The translations under genes and the position numbers were made by a program. From assembly GCF_030211955.1 (NCBI RefSeq), contig NZ_JASODI010000002.1, forward strand, positions 124,001 through 188,000: DNA of 64,000 nt. The letters run 5' to 3'. The notes below the pieces were generated by a model. That model did not search any database, was not told the origin of the DNA, and saw only the letters and a program-made list of their open reading frames with translations. Below, in pieces: positions 9,701 through 17,713 of this stretch (positions are counted from its first letter, which is position 1; the number at the start of each line of letters is the position of its first letter). This stretch comes from Corynebacterium frankenforstense. GTDB taxonomy: Bacteria; Actinomycetota; Actinomycetes; Mycobacteriales; Mycobacteriaceae.

Positions 9701-10265
9701 GCTGTTCACCGACGCCTGGCACGACGTGGCGAAGGAGTTCCCGAGGGTCTTTGCCACCCTCTTCCCGGGCGGCGAGGGGCGCCTCGTGCTCACCGACCCG
9801 GAGGACATGCTGGGCACCGGCATCGAGCTGGAGGCCCGCCCGCCGGGCAAGAAGGTGCGCAAGCTCTCGCTGCTCTCCGGCGGCGAGAAGTCGCTGACCG
9901 CGCTGGCGATGCTCGTTGCGATCTTCCGCGCCCGGCCGAGCCCCTTCTACGTGCTCGACGAGGTCGAGGCCGCCCTCGACGACGTCAACCTGCGCCGCCT
10001 GATCAACCTGCTCGTCGAGCTGCGCGCGGACTCCCAGCTGATCGTGATCACCCACCAGAAGGCCACGATGGACGTGGCCAACGTCCTCTACGGGGTGACC
10101 ATGCGCGGCGACGGTGTCACACGCGTGATCAGCCAGCGCATGCAGCCCGCCGGCTGGACCGGCCCCACGGAGTCCGGTGCCGTGTCCTCCCCGGACTCCG
10201 CACCCGCGCCCGGCGCCGCGGCGGGGAACCCTGTTCCGGGTGGCGGCGCCGAGGTGCCGAACTAG
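6708..10265 (+). CDS. smc: Chromosome segregation protein SMC
   Basis: An 1185-residue SMC ATPase, the core of the condensin complex with ScpA and ScpB, which organises and segregates the chromosome. The N-terminal Walker A GPNGSGKS is at residues 31-38. Two long Ala/Glu/Arg coiled coils flank a hinge near residues 500-640 (starting around FSPLAGLITPE). The C-terminal head carries the signature LSGGEKS near residue 1055 and the Walker B stretch FYVLDEVEAALDD. The coiled coils are unusually alanine- and glutamate-rich because of the high GC. The last 40 residues are a Pro/Ala/Gly-rich tail beyond the ATPase head. scpA and scpB are not in this window. Confidence 0.97.
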   Translation: MHLKSLTLKGFKSFASATTLKLEPGICAVVGPNGSGKSNVVDALAWVMGEQGAKTLRGSSMQDVIFAGAGDRGPLGRAEVTLTIDNHDGRLPIEYSEVSVTRRMFRDGASEYEINGSRARLMDVRELLSDTGIGREMHIIVGQGKLAEILDSRPEERRAYIEEAAGVLKHRRRKEKAQRKLENMQGNLDRLRDLTDELSRQLGPLARQAEAAKRAATVQATVREARLALAGHEITRVRAALETAEAAHERARLAAAESEEQLAEAAAARETAEAAVAEAEPAAEAAQQLWFRLSTLAERVSATLRVAEERARAGGGEDYHGEDPEEILARAEAADQKSRAAEAEAATAEARLEAVREELDAAEEAYRDAEEEHLAQVRAVADRREGVVRLLAAEESLAARVGELDAEITRAEEREAAAKERAGASAAELATADAAVAEAGGAREPLKAAAENAAAEREAAEKRLEQLRETQRERSGAVYALRSRIETLRDSETGADAADSLDGFSPLAGLITPEPGTETAVAAALGDHAEALAGHVGEETYSSFAGGALARTTLIDTDRAGGTWRMDADLPTEATWLLDHIELAEGARAAVTRLLADVVLVADARAARGVVDSDPRLRAVTPDGELFGEGWARLGRERPGTVEVAGQIARAEEELAAAEASLEELAGTLEGARQAAEEAGVEAAAATAELRDHDAAARSAAREAENLKKRAAADARAAETARGQVETARTRRDEARKELEATRDRLARAEDDEAPEEPSTAARDEAATVLEQVRAMEVEARLALRSAQDRAGQVAGRGDQLRRQAEAEKSARTRHERAVAASRARRELAAAVAESAGELAERVAAATGRAAEAREAAAERRTLAQAHQNEARRAEQSARSERDRRSQAAHEAEIKLSQAQVRADETEHTTVERLGVPVADLLAEHTPGEDFDVAAERKRLKQAEKDLGALGKVNPLALEEYKALEERHSYLATQLADVEEARDDLRGVIEDVDARILQLFTDAWHDVAKEFPRVFATLFPGGEGRLVLTDPEDMLGTGIELEARPPGKKVRKLSLLSGGEKSLTALAMLVAIFRARPSPFYVLDEVEAALDDVNLRRLINLLVELRADSQLIVITHQKATMDVANVLYGVTMRGDGVTRVISQRMQPAGWTGPTESGAVSSPDSAPAPGAAAGNPVPGGGAEVPN

Positions 10266-10358
10266 GCTCGTGAGGCATGCCCCGCGGCCCCGTCCGGGCC
10301 GCCGCCACAACTGAAACGACGACAACCGCAGACACCACAGACAAGGAGCCCGTATTCC

Positions 10359-13300
10359 ATGAGCGCCGGCCGCCCCGCCGAGGCCACCCCCTTCGCAGAT
10401 CCCACCGACACCCTGCTGGGCTGGGCGTCCCGCAGCGAGCTGACCTTCGGTGAGGCGATGGCCGCCCACCCGTGGTTCCCCGCGGCCGGCTACACCGACG
10501 ACCAGCTCGAGCGCACCGAGCGCCTCTACGGCACCTTCCTGGCCCGCCAGGTTGCCGCCGGAGCGGAGCTGTCCGACCTGCTCGGCGTCACCCCCTCGCT
10601 GGCGTGCGCGACGCTCATCGCGCGCGCCGGCCGCCTGCGCGAGCCTGACGCCCTGGCCGGGGAATACGTCGCCGGTCTCGGCCTCGAGGGCACGGAGGGG
10701 CAGGAGAAGCTCATCGCCGAGTTCGCCGACGGGCTCCCCGCCCGCGTCGGCCTCGAGGCACCCGAGTCCGCCACCCCGACCGAGGTGCTCACCCTGCACG
10801 CCGGGGTCACCGCCGCGGAGGTGCCGGGTCTGATCGAGATCCTCGACGCCGCCTCGCCGGCCGCCGACGCCGACGCCGGGGCCCTGGTCACCGACCTCGC
10901 CGAGCGTGCCGAGGAGCTGCCGCTGACGGCCGCCGTCATGCGCATCGCCCCCGAGCGCGGCCGCGAACTGATCGCCGGCATCGAGGCCGTGCGCGCCTTC
11001 AGCCTGGCGCACCCGACCTCCTGGCTCGACCGCGACCGCTCCGGGCTCGAGCCCGCCCTGCCGCGGCGCGTGGAGCTGGCCGTCGTCGCCGAGCTGCGCG
11101 AGCGCCCCGTCGGCACGCCCGAGCGCGCCACCGCCGTCGGCGTCGCCCCGCGCGAGCTGCGCCCGCGCCTGATTTTCGACGCCGTGCGTGACCGCGTCTG
11201 CCTGCGTCTCCCGGAGCAGCGCGTGGCCGCCGCCCCCGGCGCCGACGACGCCGAGCCGCAGGTGACCTGGCGGGTCACCCAGGGCGGCACCACCCGCGTC
11301 TTCCGCACCCAGCGCCCCTGGGGCGAGGAGGTCTACGCCGAGGCCCTCGACGTCGCCGTCGAACAGCCGGTGCGCGAGGTCACCGTCGCCGACACCACCA
11401 ACGGCATCACCTGGGTCGTCGACGTCGTCGACGGCGAGGACCCGGCCCTGATCTTCGCCGCCAACGGCCAGGACATCACCGACAAGGCCTCGCTGCACCA
11501 CTCCCGGATGACGGTGCTGGTGCCCGCCGACGCCCGGCTGGTCGACGTCGTCACCGGCGAGGACCTGCCCGTGACCGACTCCGGCGAGATCCAGGGCTGG
11601 GCCGGCTGGGAGCACCGCGTCATCGACGCCTCCCAGGCCGCCAGCCTGCAGGTCGTGCGCGCCGGCAAGGAGCCCAGCGCCATGCTGCCGCTGCGCTCGG
11701 TCGACCCGCGTCAGCGCGTGCGCTTCGTGCACCCCGCCGAGCCCGTCGCGGGCCTGCGCACCCACAACCGCCTGCCGGTCAACCCGGCCGGACTCATCGC
11801 CGAGTTCCCGCCGACGCTCTCGGGCAGCGACGAGATCTGGCAGCTGTCCATCTCGGCCTACGCTGGTGTCGGCGAGCCCGCCGAGGAGATCGCCGAGCCC
11901 GAGCCGCTCGAGGTGCCCGCCGAGGGCGGCGAGTTCGCCGTCTTCGACCCCGAGGCCTACGACTCGCCCTGGGTCGGCGAGTACCTGGTGCGCCTGAAAG
12001 GCCCGCGCAACGAGTCCTTCCGCCACCGCTACGCCGTGGTCGAGGGCCTGGGCCTGCACGGCGAGGTCGAGGGCGAGACGGCCGTGCGCATCCCCGCCGG
12101 CGCCGGGCTGTCGGTGGTGCACGGGCGCATCACCTGCGGCGAGAAGGAGTTCACCGCCGAGCCCGCCGAGCCGGTGGTGCCGGCCACCGAGGCCGGCTGT
12201 GAGATCGTCTTCGCCACCGCCGACGGCGACCGCCTGCCGCTGATCTGGGCGCCCGAGGCCCTGCGCTTCGAGCTGGTCCTGACCACCGAGCCGCCGCAGT
12301 GGCGCACCAGCCGCATCTGGCTGAATTCCCGCGAGGTCGACCCCGCCGGCCGCCTGCGCGTGCGCGCCGGCCGGGGGCTGAAGGACGTCAAGGTCACCGT
12401 GCGCAACCGGCACGGCTCGCCGGTGCGCACCGAGACCCTCGAGCTCGAGGACCCGGTGACCTACTCGACCGCCACCGCCGGCATCGCGCACGCCGTGGCC
12501 GTCATGCCCGAGGGCCGCATCGACCTGGAGTGGACCGACCCGGCCGCCGGCCGGCGCATCTCGGTGGCGCTGGCCCGGGTCAGCTCCGTGCCGCACGCCA
12601 CCTCGGTGACCGTCGAGGACGGCGAGCTCGTCTTCGCCGACCTGGCCGCCGACCGGGACCTGGCCGCCTGGGTGTGGCCGGCGACCGCCCCGTGGGCGCC
12701 GGCGCGCACCGTCGGAAATCTCGCCGAGCGCACCGCACTGCCGGAAGGCATCGTCGGCGCCGGCGAGCTGACCGTTCAGCTGCACTCGGCCGACCCGTTC
12801 TCGGCGCTGCGCGCGCCCGAGCGCCCGGCCGCCGGCGCGCTCACCGCCGAGCAGGACGGCTACCTGACCGACCAGTCGGAGGCCTTGACCGCGCTGTCGG
12901 CGTTCTTCTCCGGGGCCACCGAGGAGCCGCCCGCCGGCGGCGAGGTGCTGCCGGTGATCTGGGACCACTTCGGCGCTACCCCGCGCGAGCGCGAGGTCGC
13001 CCGCAGCGTCTTCCAGGCCGAGCCGGCCCGAGCGCTGCTGGCGCTGTCGGCCTCGCTGGTGCCCGCGCACCTGCAGCCCGGCCGGATGATCTCCTCGGGT
13101 CTGGTCACGCTGCCGATGACCGGCGGCGAGGAGGTCTCGGAGCCGGGCCGGCACCGCTCGGCGTGGATCTCGACGATGCTCACCCTCGGCGAGCTCTCCG
13201 AGGCCATCGGCGAGGGTGCGGCGAGCCACGACACCGTGCGCGGGCTGCTCTCCCGCCTCGAGGAGCTGGCCGGACACCGCCTGGTGGAGACCGTGCTCAC

Positions 13301-13847
13301 GGGCCGCGACGCCACGCTGGACACCGCGGTGATCGACAGCTCGACGGTGCGCATCAGCCACATGGACCCCGCGCAGCAGGAGCAGCTGATCAAGATGTTC
13401 TTCGCCAGCGCGGACATAGTGCCCGGCCCGGCGATGGACGACGGCCAGCGGCTCATGGCGGTCTTCGAGACCTTCCGCCGCCGCGACGAGCTCACCGAGA
13501 TCGTCGCCAGCGAGGGCCTGATCAAGCCGGCCGTCTCGCTGCTGCGCGCGGTGCGCGGCGCCAACCGCGGGCTGTACTCGGCGGCGCGCGTGCGCTTCGA
13601 CAAGATCGACGGCGTCAACACCGAGGACCGGGCCAACGCCTGGGCCCTGGCCCCGGTGGTCTCGCTGGTCTTCGCGCTGGCCGCGCGCCTGCACGCCCAC
13701 GAGATGCTGGGCAAGTCGGCGAAGCTGGACCAGGCCGCCGAGGGCTGGGCGCAGCTCGCCGACGTCGTGCCCGACCTGGTCACCGGCGACCTGATGTCCG
13801 CCGAGGCGATGGTCATCGCGGCGAAGGCCGCGCGGGCCGCCCGCTGA
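10359..13847 (+). CDS. Large protein of unknown function between smc and ftsY
   Basis: An open frame of 1162 codons with codon use like its neighbours and a good ribosome site (AAGGAG, 10343-10348) ten bases before the ATG. I do not recognise the family. No signal peptide or membrane segment is visible, so it is probably cytoplasmic. Residues 1-230 look helical. Residues 270-790 look rich in short beta strands, with repeated Val/Thr/Gly patterns as in stacked beta-sandwich modules. Residues 830-1162 look helical again and contain conserved-looking stretches such as RGANRGLYSAARVRFDKID. I see no Walker motif, metal-binding cluster or nuclease motif. It lies 93 bases after smc and is followed by a hairpin, so it may be cotranscribed with smc. 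Confidence 0.85.
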   Translation: MSAGRPAEATPFADPTDTLLGWASRSELTFGEAMAAHPWFPAAGYTDDQLERTERLYGTFLARQVAAGAELSDLLGVTPSLACATLIARAGRLREPDALAGEYVAGLGLEGTEGQEKLIAEFADGLPARVGLEAPESATPTEVLTLHAGVTAAEVPGLIEILDAASPAADADAGALVTDLAERAEELPLTAAVMRIAPERGRELIAGIEAVRAFSLAHPTSWLDRDRSGLEPALPRRVELAVVAELRERPVGTPERATAVGVAPRELRPRLIFDAVRDRVCLRLPEQRVAAAPGADDAEPQVTWRVTQGGTTRVFRTQRPWGEEVYAEALDVAVEQPVREVTVADTTNGITWVVDVVDGEDPALIFAANGQDITDKASLHHSRMTVLVPADARLVDVVTGEDLPVTDSGEIQGWAGWEHRVIDASQAASLQVVRAGKEPSAMLPLRSVDPRQRVRFVHPAEPVAGLRTHNRLPVNPAGLIAEFPPTLSGSDEIWQLSISAYAGVGEPAEEIAEPEPLEVPAEGGEFAVFDPEAYDSPWVGEYLVRLKGPRNESFRHRYAVVEGLGLHGEVEGETAVRIPAGAGLSVVHGRITCGEKEFTAEPAEPVVPATEAGCEIVFATADGDRLPLIWAPEALRFELVLTTEPPQWRTSRIWLNSREVDPAGRLRVRAGRGLKDVKVTVRNRHGSPVRTETLELEDPVTYSTATAGIAHAVAVMPEGRIDLEWTDPAAGRRISVALARVSSVPHATSVTVEDGELVFADLAADRDLAAWVWPATAPWAPARTVGNLAERTALPEGIVGAGELTVQLHSADPFSALRAPERPAAGALTAEQDGYLTDQSEALTALSAFFSGATEEPPAGGEVLPVIWDHFGATPREREVARSVFQAEPARALLALSASLVPAHLQPGRMISSGLVTLPMTGGEEVSEPGRHRSAWISTMLTLGELSEAIGEGAASHDTVRGLLSRLEELAGHRLVETVLTGRDATLDTAVIDSSTVRISHMDPAQQEQLIKMFFASADIVPGPAMDDGQRLMAVFETFRRRDELTEIVASEGLIKPAVSLLRAVRGANRGLYSAARVRFDKIDGVNTEDRANAWALAPVVSLVFALAARLHAHEMLGKSAKLDQAAEGWAQLADVVPDLVTGDLMSAEAMVIAAKAARAAR

Positions 13848-13858
13848 CCGGGCCGCCG

Positions 13859-13880
13859 GGGCGGGAGGCGTCTCCCGCCC
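13859..13880 (+). terminator. Hairpin after the large unknown gene
   Basis: A 9-bp perfect stem (GGGCGGGAG at 13859-13867 with CTCCCGCCC at 13872-13880) closes on GCGT. There is no U-run. It lies 12 bases after the stop codon at 13847 and before ftsY, so it is a plausible weak terminator. Confidence 0.5.
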
Positions 13881-13957
13881 GGCCATCGGAGGGGTGAGCC
13901 GCACGGGGCGGGGGCCTCGTGCTGCGCGGGGGCGGGTGGACCTGCCATCATGGGGCC

Positions 13958-15841
13958 ATGACGAACTCGACCATCCTCATCATCGGCGGCATCGTCCTCG
14001 CCGTCGTCATCATCCTTCTCATCGCGCTTGTCGTCATCGGACGCAAGCGCGGTGAGGCCAAGACGGTCTCCTTCACCCCCAAGGAGGAGAAGGAGGAGCC
14101 GAAGGAGCTGACCCAGCAGGAGAAGTCCGGAAACTACCAGGCCAAGGGCGGCTTCAACTTCGCCGCCGGCGGGGGAGCGGCCCCGGGCGCGGCGGTCAGC
14201 GACTTCACCGGTGAGAAGAAGGCGGAGAAGCAGCCCGTCGCCGAGGCGGCCTCGAAGCCGGAGCCGAAGGTCGTCGACGAAAAGAAGCCGGAGGTCCCGG
14301 AGCCGAAGGTCAAGGCCGAGAAGTCTGCGGCTGAGCAGGTCGAGCCGAAGGAGGCCGAGACCGAGAAGCCCCAGAAGGCCGAGCCGGTCGAGGAGAAGAA
14401 GCCGGAGCCGAAGGTCGTCGACGAGAAGGAACTGGAGGTCCCGGACTCTGACGTCGACGCACCGGTCGCCGACGAGCCCGCCGTCGTCGACACCGAGGTC
14501 GTCGCGCCCGTCAAGGACGAGTCGAAGGGCGCTGCGGGTGCCGCGGCCGTCGGTGCCGCGGGCGCTGCGGGCGTCGCCGGTGCCGCCGCCGCAGCGGGGG
14601 ACGTCTCCGCCGACGAGAAGTCCGAGGACAAGGCCGAGGCTGAGGCCCCGGCCGAGACCCCGGAGCAGGAGACCACCGAGTCGGAGACCCCGGCCGAGCC
14701 CGAGACCGAGGCGCCCGCCGAGGAGACCCCGGAGGAGATCGCCGACGACGCCGTCGACGAGGCCTCCACCGAGGACGACTCGGCCACCGAGGCCGAGGCC
14801 GAGGAGGCCGCCGCCGCGGCCGCCGTCACCGCGGACGCCGCCGAGGAGGCCCGCGAGTCCACCGAGGTGCCGGCCGAGCCGGCCGCCTCCCCGGAGCCGG
14901 AGGAGCCGGTCGAGGAGATCGCCCCGGCCGCCGGCCGCCTGGGCCGCCTGCGCGGCCGCCTGTCGCGCTCGCAGAACATGATCGGCAAGTCCGTGCTCGG
15001 CATCCTCTCCGCCGGCGACCTCGACGAGGACGCCTGGGAGGAGATCGAGGACACCCTGATCATGGCGGACCTGGGCACCAAGGTGACCATGGAGGCCGTC
15101 GAGAAGTTGCGCGAGCGTATCGCCGAGCGCGGCGTGTCCAGCGAGGCCGAGGCCCGCGCCATGCTGCGCGAGGTGCTCATCGAGGTCGGCCGCCCCGAGC
15201 TCGACCGCTCCATCAAGGCCATGCCCTACGACGGCAAGCCCGCCGTCGTCCTCATGGTCGGCGTCAACGGCACCGGCAAGACCACCACCACCGGCAAGCT
15301 CGGCCGCGTGCTCGTCTCCATGGACCACAAGGTCCTCTTCGGCGCCGCCGACACCTTCCGTGCGGCCGCCGCTGACCAGCTGGAGACCTGGGGCCGCCGC
15401 GTCGGCGCCACCACCGTGCGCGGCAACGAGGGCGCCGACCCGGCCTCCGTGGCCTTCGACGCTGTGGCCCGCGGCATCGAGGAGCACGCCGACGTCGTGC
15501 TCGTCGACACCGCCGGCCGCCTGCACACCTCGGTCGGCCTGATGGACCAGCTCGGCAAGGTCAAGCGCGTCGTCGAGAAGCGCGCCAAGGTCGACGAGGT
15601 GCTCCTCGTCCTCGACGCGACCGTCGGCCAGAACGGCCTGATGCAGGCGCGCACCTTCCGCGACGTCGTCGACATCACCGGCGTGGTGCTCACCAAGCTC
15701 GACGGCACCGCCAAGGGCGGCATCGTCTTCCAGGTCCAGGAGGAGCTCGGCGTGCCCGTCAAGCTCGTCGGCCTGGGGGAGGGCGCCGACGACCTGGCGC
15801 CCTTCGAGGTCGAGGGCTTCGTCGACGCCCTGCTCGGCTAA
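13958..15841 (+). CDS. ftsY: Signal recognition particle receptor FtsY
   Basis: A 627-residue SRP receptor GTPase that docks ribosome-SRP complexes at the membrane. It begins with a real transmembrane segment (residues 5-27), as in actinobacterial FtsY, followed by about 290 residues of very acidic Glu/Pro/Ala sequence (the A domain). The NG GTPase domain fills the last 295 residues: G1 GVNGTGKTTT near residue 435, DTAGR, and TKLDGTAKGG. I chose the ATG at 13958 rather than the in-frame GTG at 13919, because the membrane segment starts immediately after it and the extra 13 residues are low-complexity. The acidic domain contains an in-frame DNA repeat. A strong terminator follows. Confidence 0.96.
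   Translation: MTNSTILIIGGIVLAVVIILLIALVVIGRKRGEAKTVSFTPKEEKEEPKELTQQEKSGNYQAKGGFNFAAGGGAAPGAAVSDFTGEKKAEKQPVAEAASKPEPKVVDEKKPEVPEPKVKAEKSAAEQVEPKEAETEKPQKAEPVEEKKPEPKVVDEKELEVPDSDVDAPVADEPAVVDTEVVAPVKDESKGAAGAAAVGAAGAAGVAGAAAAAGDVSADEKSEDKAEAEAPAETPEQETTESETPAEPETEAPAEETPEEIADDAVDEASTEDDSATEAEAEEAAAAAAVTADAAEEARESTEVPAEPAASPEPEEPVEEIAPAAGRLGRLRGRLSRSQNMIGKSVLGILSAGDLDEDAWEEIEDTLIMADLGTKVTMEAVEKLRERIAERGVSSEAEARAMLREVLIEVGRPELDRSIKAMPYDGKPAVVLMVGVNGTGKTTTTGKLGRVLVSMDHKVLFGAADTFRAAAADQLETWGRRVGATTVRGNEGADPASVAFDAVARGIEEHADVVLVDTAGRLHTSVGLMDQLGKVKRVVEKRAKVDEVLLVLDATVGQNGLMQARTFRDVVDITGVVLTKLDGTAKGGIVFQVQEELGVPVKLVGLGEGADDLAPFEVEGFVDALLG
14254..14424 (+). repeat. In-frame direct repeat in the FtsY acidic domain
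   Basis: A 27-bp sequence at 14254-14280 recurs exactly at 14398-14424, 144 bases (48 codons) apart. Both copies encode KPEPKVVDE, and similarity continues beyond the exact match into a following E(K/L)xVP segment. Such repeats can lengthen or shorten the acidic domain by recombination without breaking the frame. Confidence 0.7.
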
Positions 15842-15916
15842 GAGCCACCCCGTCGGCGGCCCGGCCGACAGGCCCGCCGGACAACCCACCAGCTGACCGG
15901 CGGGCATCCGGACAAG

Positions 15917-15956
15917 AACCCGCAGAGTGACATGCCGCACACTCTGCGGGTTTTGT
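15917..15956 (+). terminator. Rho-independent terminator after ftsY
   Basis: A 13-bp perfect stem (15917-15929 with 15940-15952) is followed by TTTTGTCTT. This is one of the clearest intrinsic terminators in the window and separates ftsY from the amtB operon. Confidence 0.88.
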
Positions 15957-15967
15957 CTTCGGCGATA

Positions 15968-15990
15968 AACCTATAGGGCTACAGGTAGAA
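15968..15990 (+). promoter_or_regulatory. Probable AmtR operator before amtB
   Basis: CTAT-N6-ACAG (15971-15984), flanked by AAAC and GTAGAA, closely fits the AmtR consensus of C. glutamicum (CTAT-N6-ATAG with A/T-rich flanks), differing by one base in the second half. AmtR is the TetR-type nitrogen repressor known to control amtB-glnK-glnD in that species. The site lies 33 bases before the amtB start. AmtR itself is not in the window. Confidence 0.65.
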
Positions 15991-16023
15991 ACTGTCAAGA
16001 CATCCCGACCAGGAGGAAAGACC

Positions 16024-17328
16024 ATGAACCCCACCGAACTGGCGGCCGCGACCGGCGACTCCGCCTGGATGCTGGTCGCGGCGTCACTCGTGCTGCTGAT
16101 GACGCCCGCCCTCGCCTTCTTCTACAGCGGCATGACCGGCAGGGCCGCCACCCTGAACATGATGATGATGTCCTTCGGCGCCCTCGGCGTCGTCGCCGTC
16201 GTCTACGTGCTGTGGGGCTGGTCGATGTCCTACGGCACCCGCTCCATCGCCTGCGTGGTCGCCGACCCCTTCGAGTGCTTCGGCCTCCACGGCACCGTCA
16301 CCGACGACGCGGGGGAGTACCTCGTGGGCGCCAACGGCTACGCCAACATCATCGACGTCGGCTTCCAGCTGACCTTCGCGGTGATCTCCACGGCGATCAT
16401 CTCCGGCTCGCTCGCGGCCGCGCTCTTCGGCGCCGACGCCGAGGACGAGGCGCTCATCGAGCCCATCGACTTCGCCGGCGGCACCGTCGTGCACATCTCC
16501 GCCGGCACCGCGGCCCTCGTGCTCGCGCTCGTCGTCGGCAAGCGCCGCGGCTTCCCCGGCAATGTCTCGCGGCCCTCCTCGTTGCCGCTGGTCATGCTCG
16601 GCGCCGCGATGCTGTGGTTCGGCTGGTTCGGCTGCAACGGCGGCTCCGCCTTCGCCGCCGACGGTCTGGCCGGCCTGGCCTGGCTGAACACCACCGTCGC
16701 GGCGGCCGCGGCCATGCTCGGCTGGCTCTTCTGCGAGCGCCTGCGCGACGGCCGGCCCACCAGCCTCGGCGCCGCCTCCGGCGTGGTCGCCGGGCTCGTC
16801 GCCGTCACCCCGGCCGCCGGCGACCTCGTGCCGGCCACCGCGGTGCTTCTCGGCGCGATCGGCGGCGTGCTCGCCTGCCTCGGCGTGGGGCTGAAGTACC
16901 GCTTCGGCTACGACGACTCCCTCGACGTGGTCGGCGTCCACCTCGTCGCCGGCCTCTGGGGCACCGTCGGCGTCGGCTTCATCGCCACCGACACCGGCCT
17001 GTTCACCGGCGGCGGCGTCAACGGCCTGAAACTGTTGGCCATCCAGGTCATCATCGCCGTCGTCGCCATGCTCTTCGCCGGGGCCGTCACGGCCGTCATC
17101 GCCCTGGCGCTGGCCAAGACCGTCGGCTGGCGCGTCGACGCCGAGGCCGAGCACGACGGCATCGACCTCGCCGAGCACGCCGAGTCCGCGCGCGACCTCG
17201 GCGGCGACCGCCCCGGCACCTCCCGTGGGGCGCTTGCCGCCCCGGTAGAATCGAAGGCCACGGTCCCGACCGTCCCCGCCGTGCCGCGGGAGGTGCCGGC
17301 CACCGGCCGCGACGAGCGCGACGCCTGA
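16024..17328 (+). CDS. amtB: Ammonium transporter AmtB
   Basis: A 434-residue Amt/Mep/Rh family channel with eleven hydrophobic segments that takes up ammonium. The twin-histidine pore motifs are visible as VVHISAGTAALVLA and VGVHLVAGLWGTVG, and FFYSGM near the N-terminus is typical. The C-terminal tail of about 70 residues is hydrophilic and longer than in enterobacterial AmtB; this is where GlnK-type PII proteins dock. A strong ribosome site (AGGAGG, 16011-16016) precedes the ATG. It is the first gene of amtB-glnK-glnD, with a likely AmtR operator upstream. Confidence 0.95.
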   Translation: MNPTELAAATGDSAWMLVAASLVLLMTPALAFFYSGMTGRAATLNMMMMSFGALGVVAVVYVLWGWSMSYGTRSIACVVADPFECFGLHGTVTDDAGEYLVGANGYANIIDVGFQLTFAVISTAIISGSLAAALFGADAEDEALIEPIDFAGGTVVHISAGTAALVLALVVGKRRGFPGNVSRPSSLPLVMLGAAMLWFGWFGCNGGSAFAADGLAGLAWLNTTVAAAAAMLGWLFCERLRDGRPTSLGAASGVVAGLVAVTPAAGDLVPATAVLLGAIGGVLACLGVGLKYRFGYDDSLDVVGVHLVAGLWGTVGVGFIATDTGLFTGGGVNGLKLLAIQVIIAVVAMLFAGAVTAVIALALAKTVGWRVDAEAEHDGIDLAEHAESARDLGGDRPGTSRGALAAPVESKATVPTVPAVPREVPATGRDERDA

Positions 17329-17709
<381 letters not shown>

Positions 17710-17713
17710 CCGC

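Noticed and set aside
3429..13904. Antisense open frame of 3491 codons on the minus strand
   Set aside because: It is the complement of mutM-end to the large unknown gene, where high third-position GC removes stop codons. Its product is low-complexity Gly/Ala/Val/Arg and conflicts with smc and four other clear genes.
12860..15940. Antisense open frame of 1026 codons opposite ftsY
   Set aside because: Leucine/glycine-rich shadow of the ftsY acidic domain, with no start signal and no recognisable domain.
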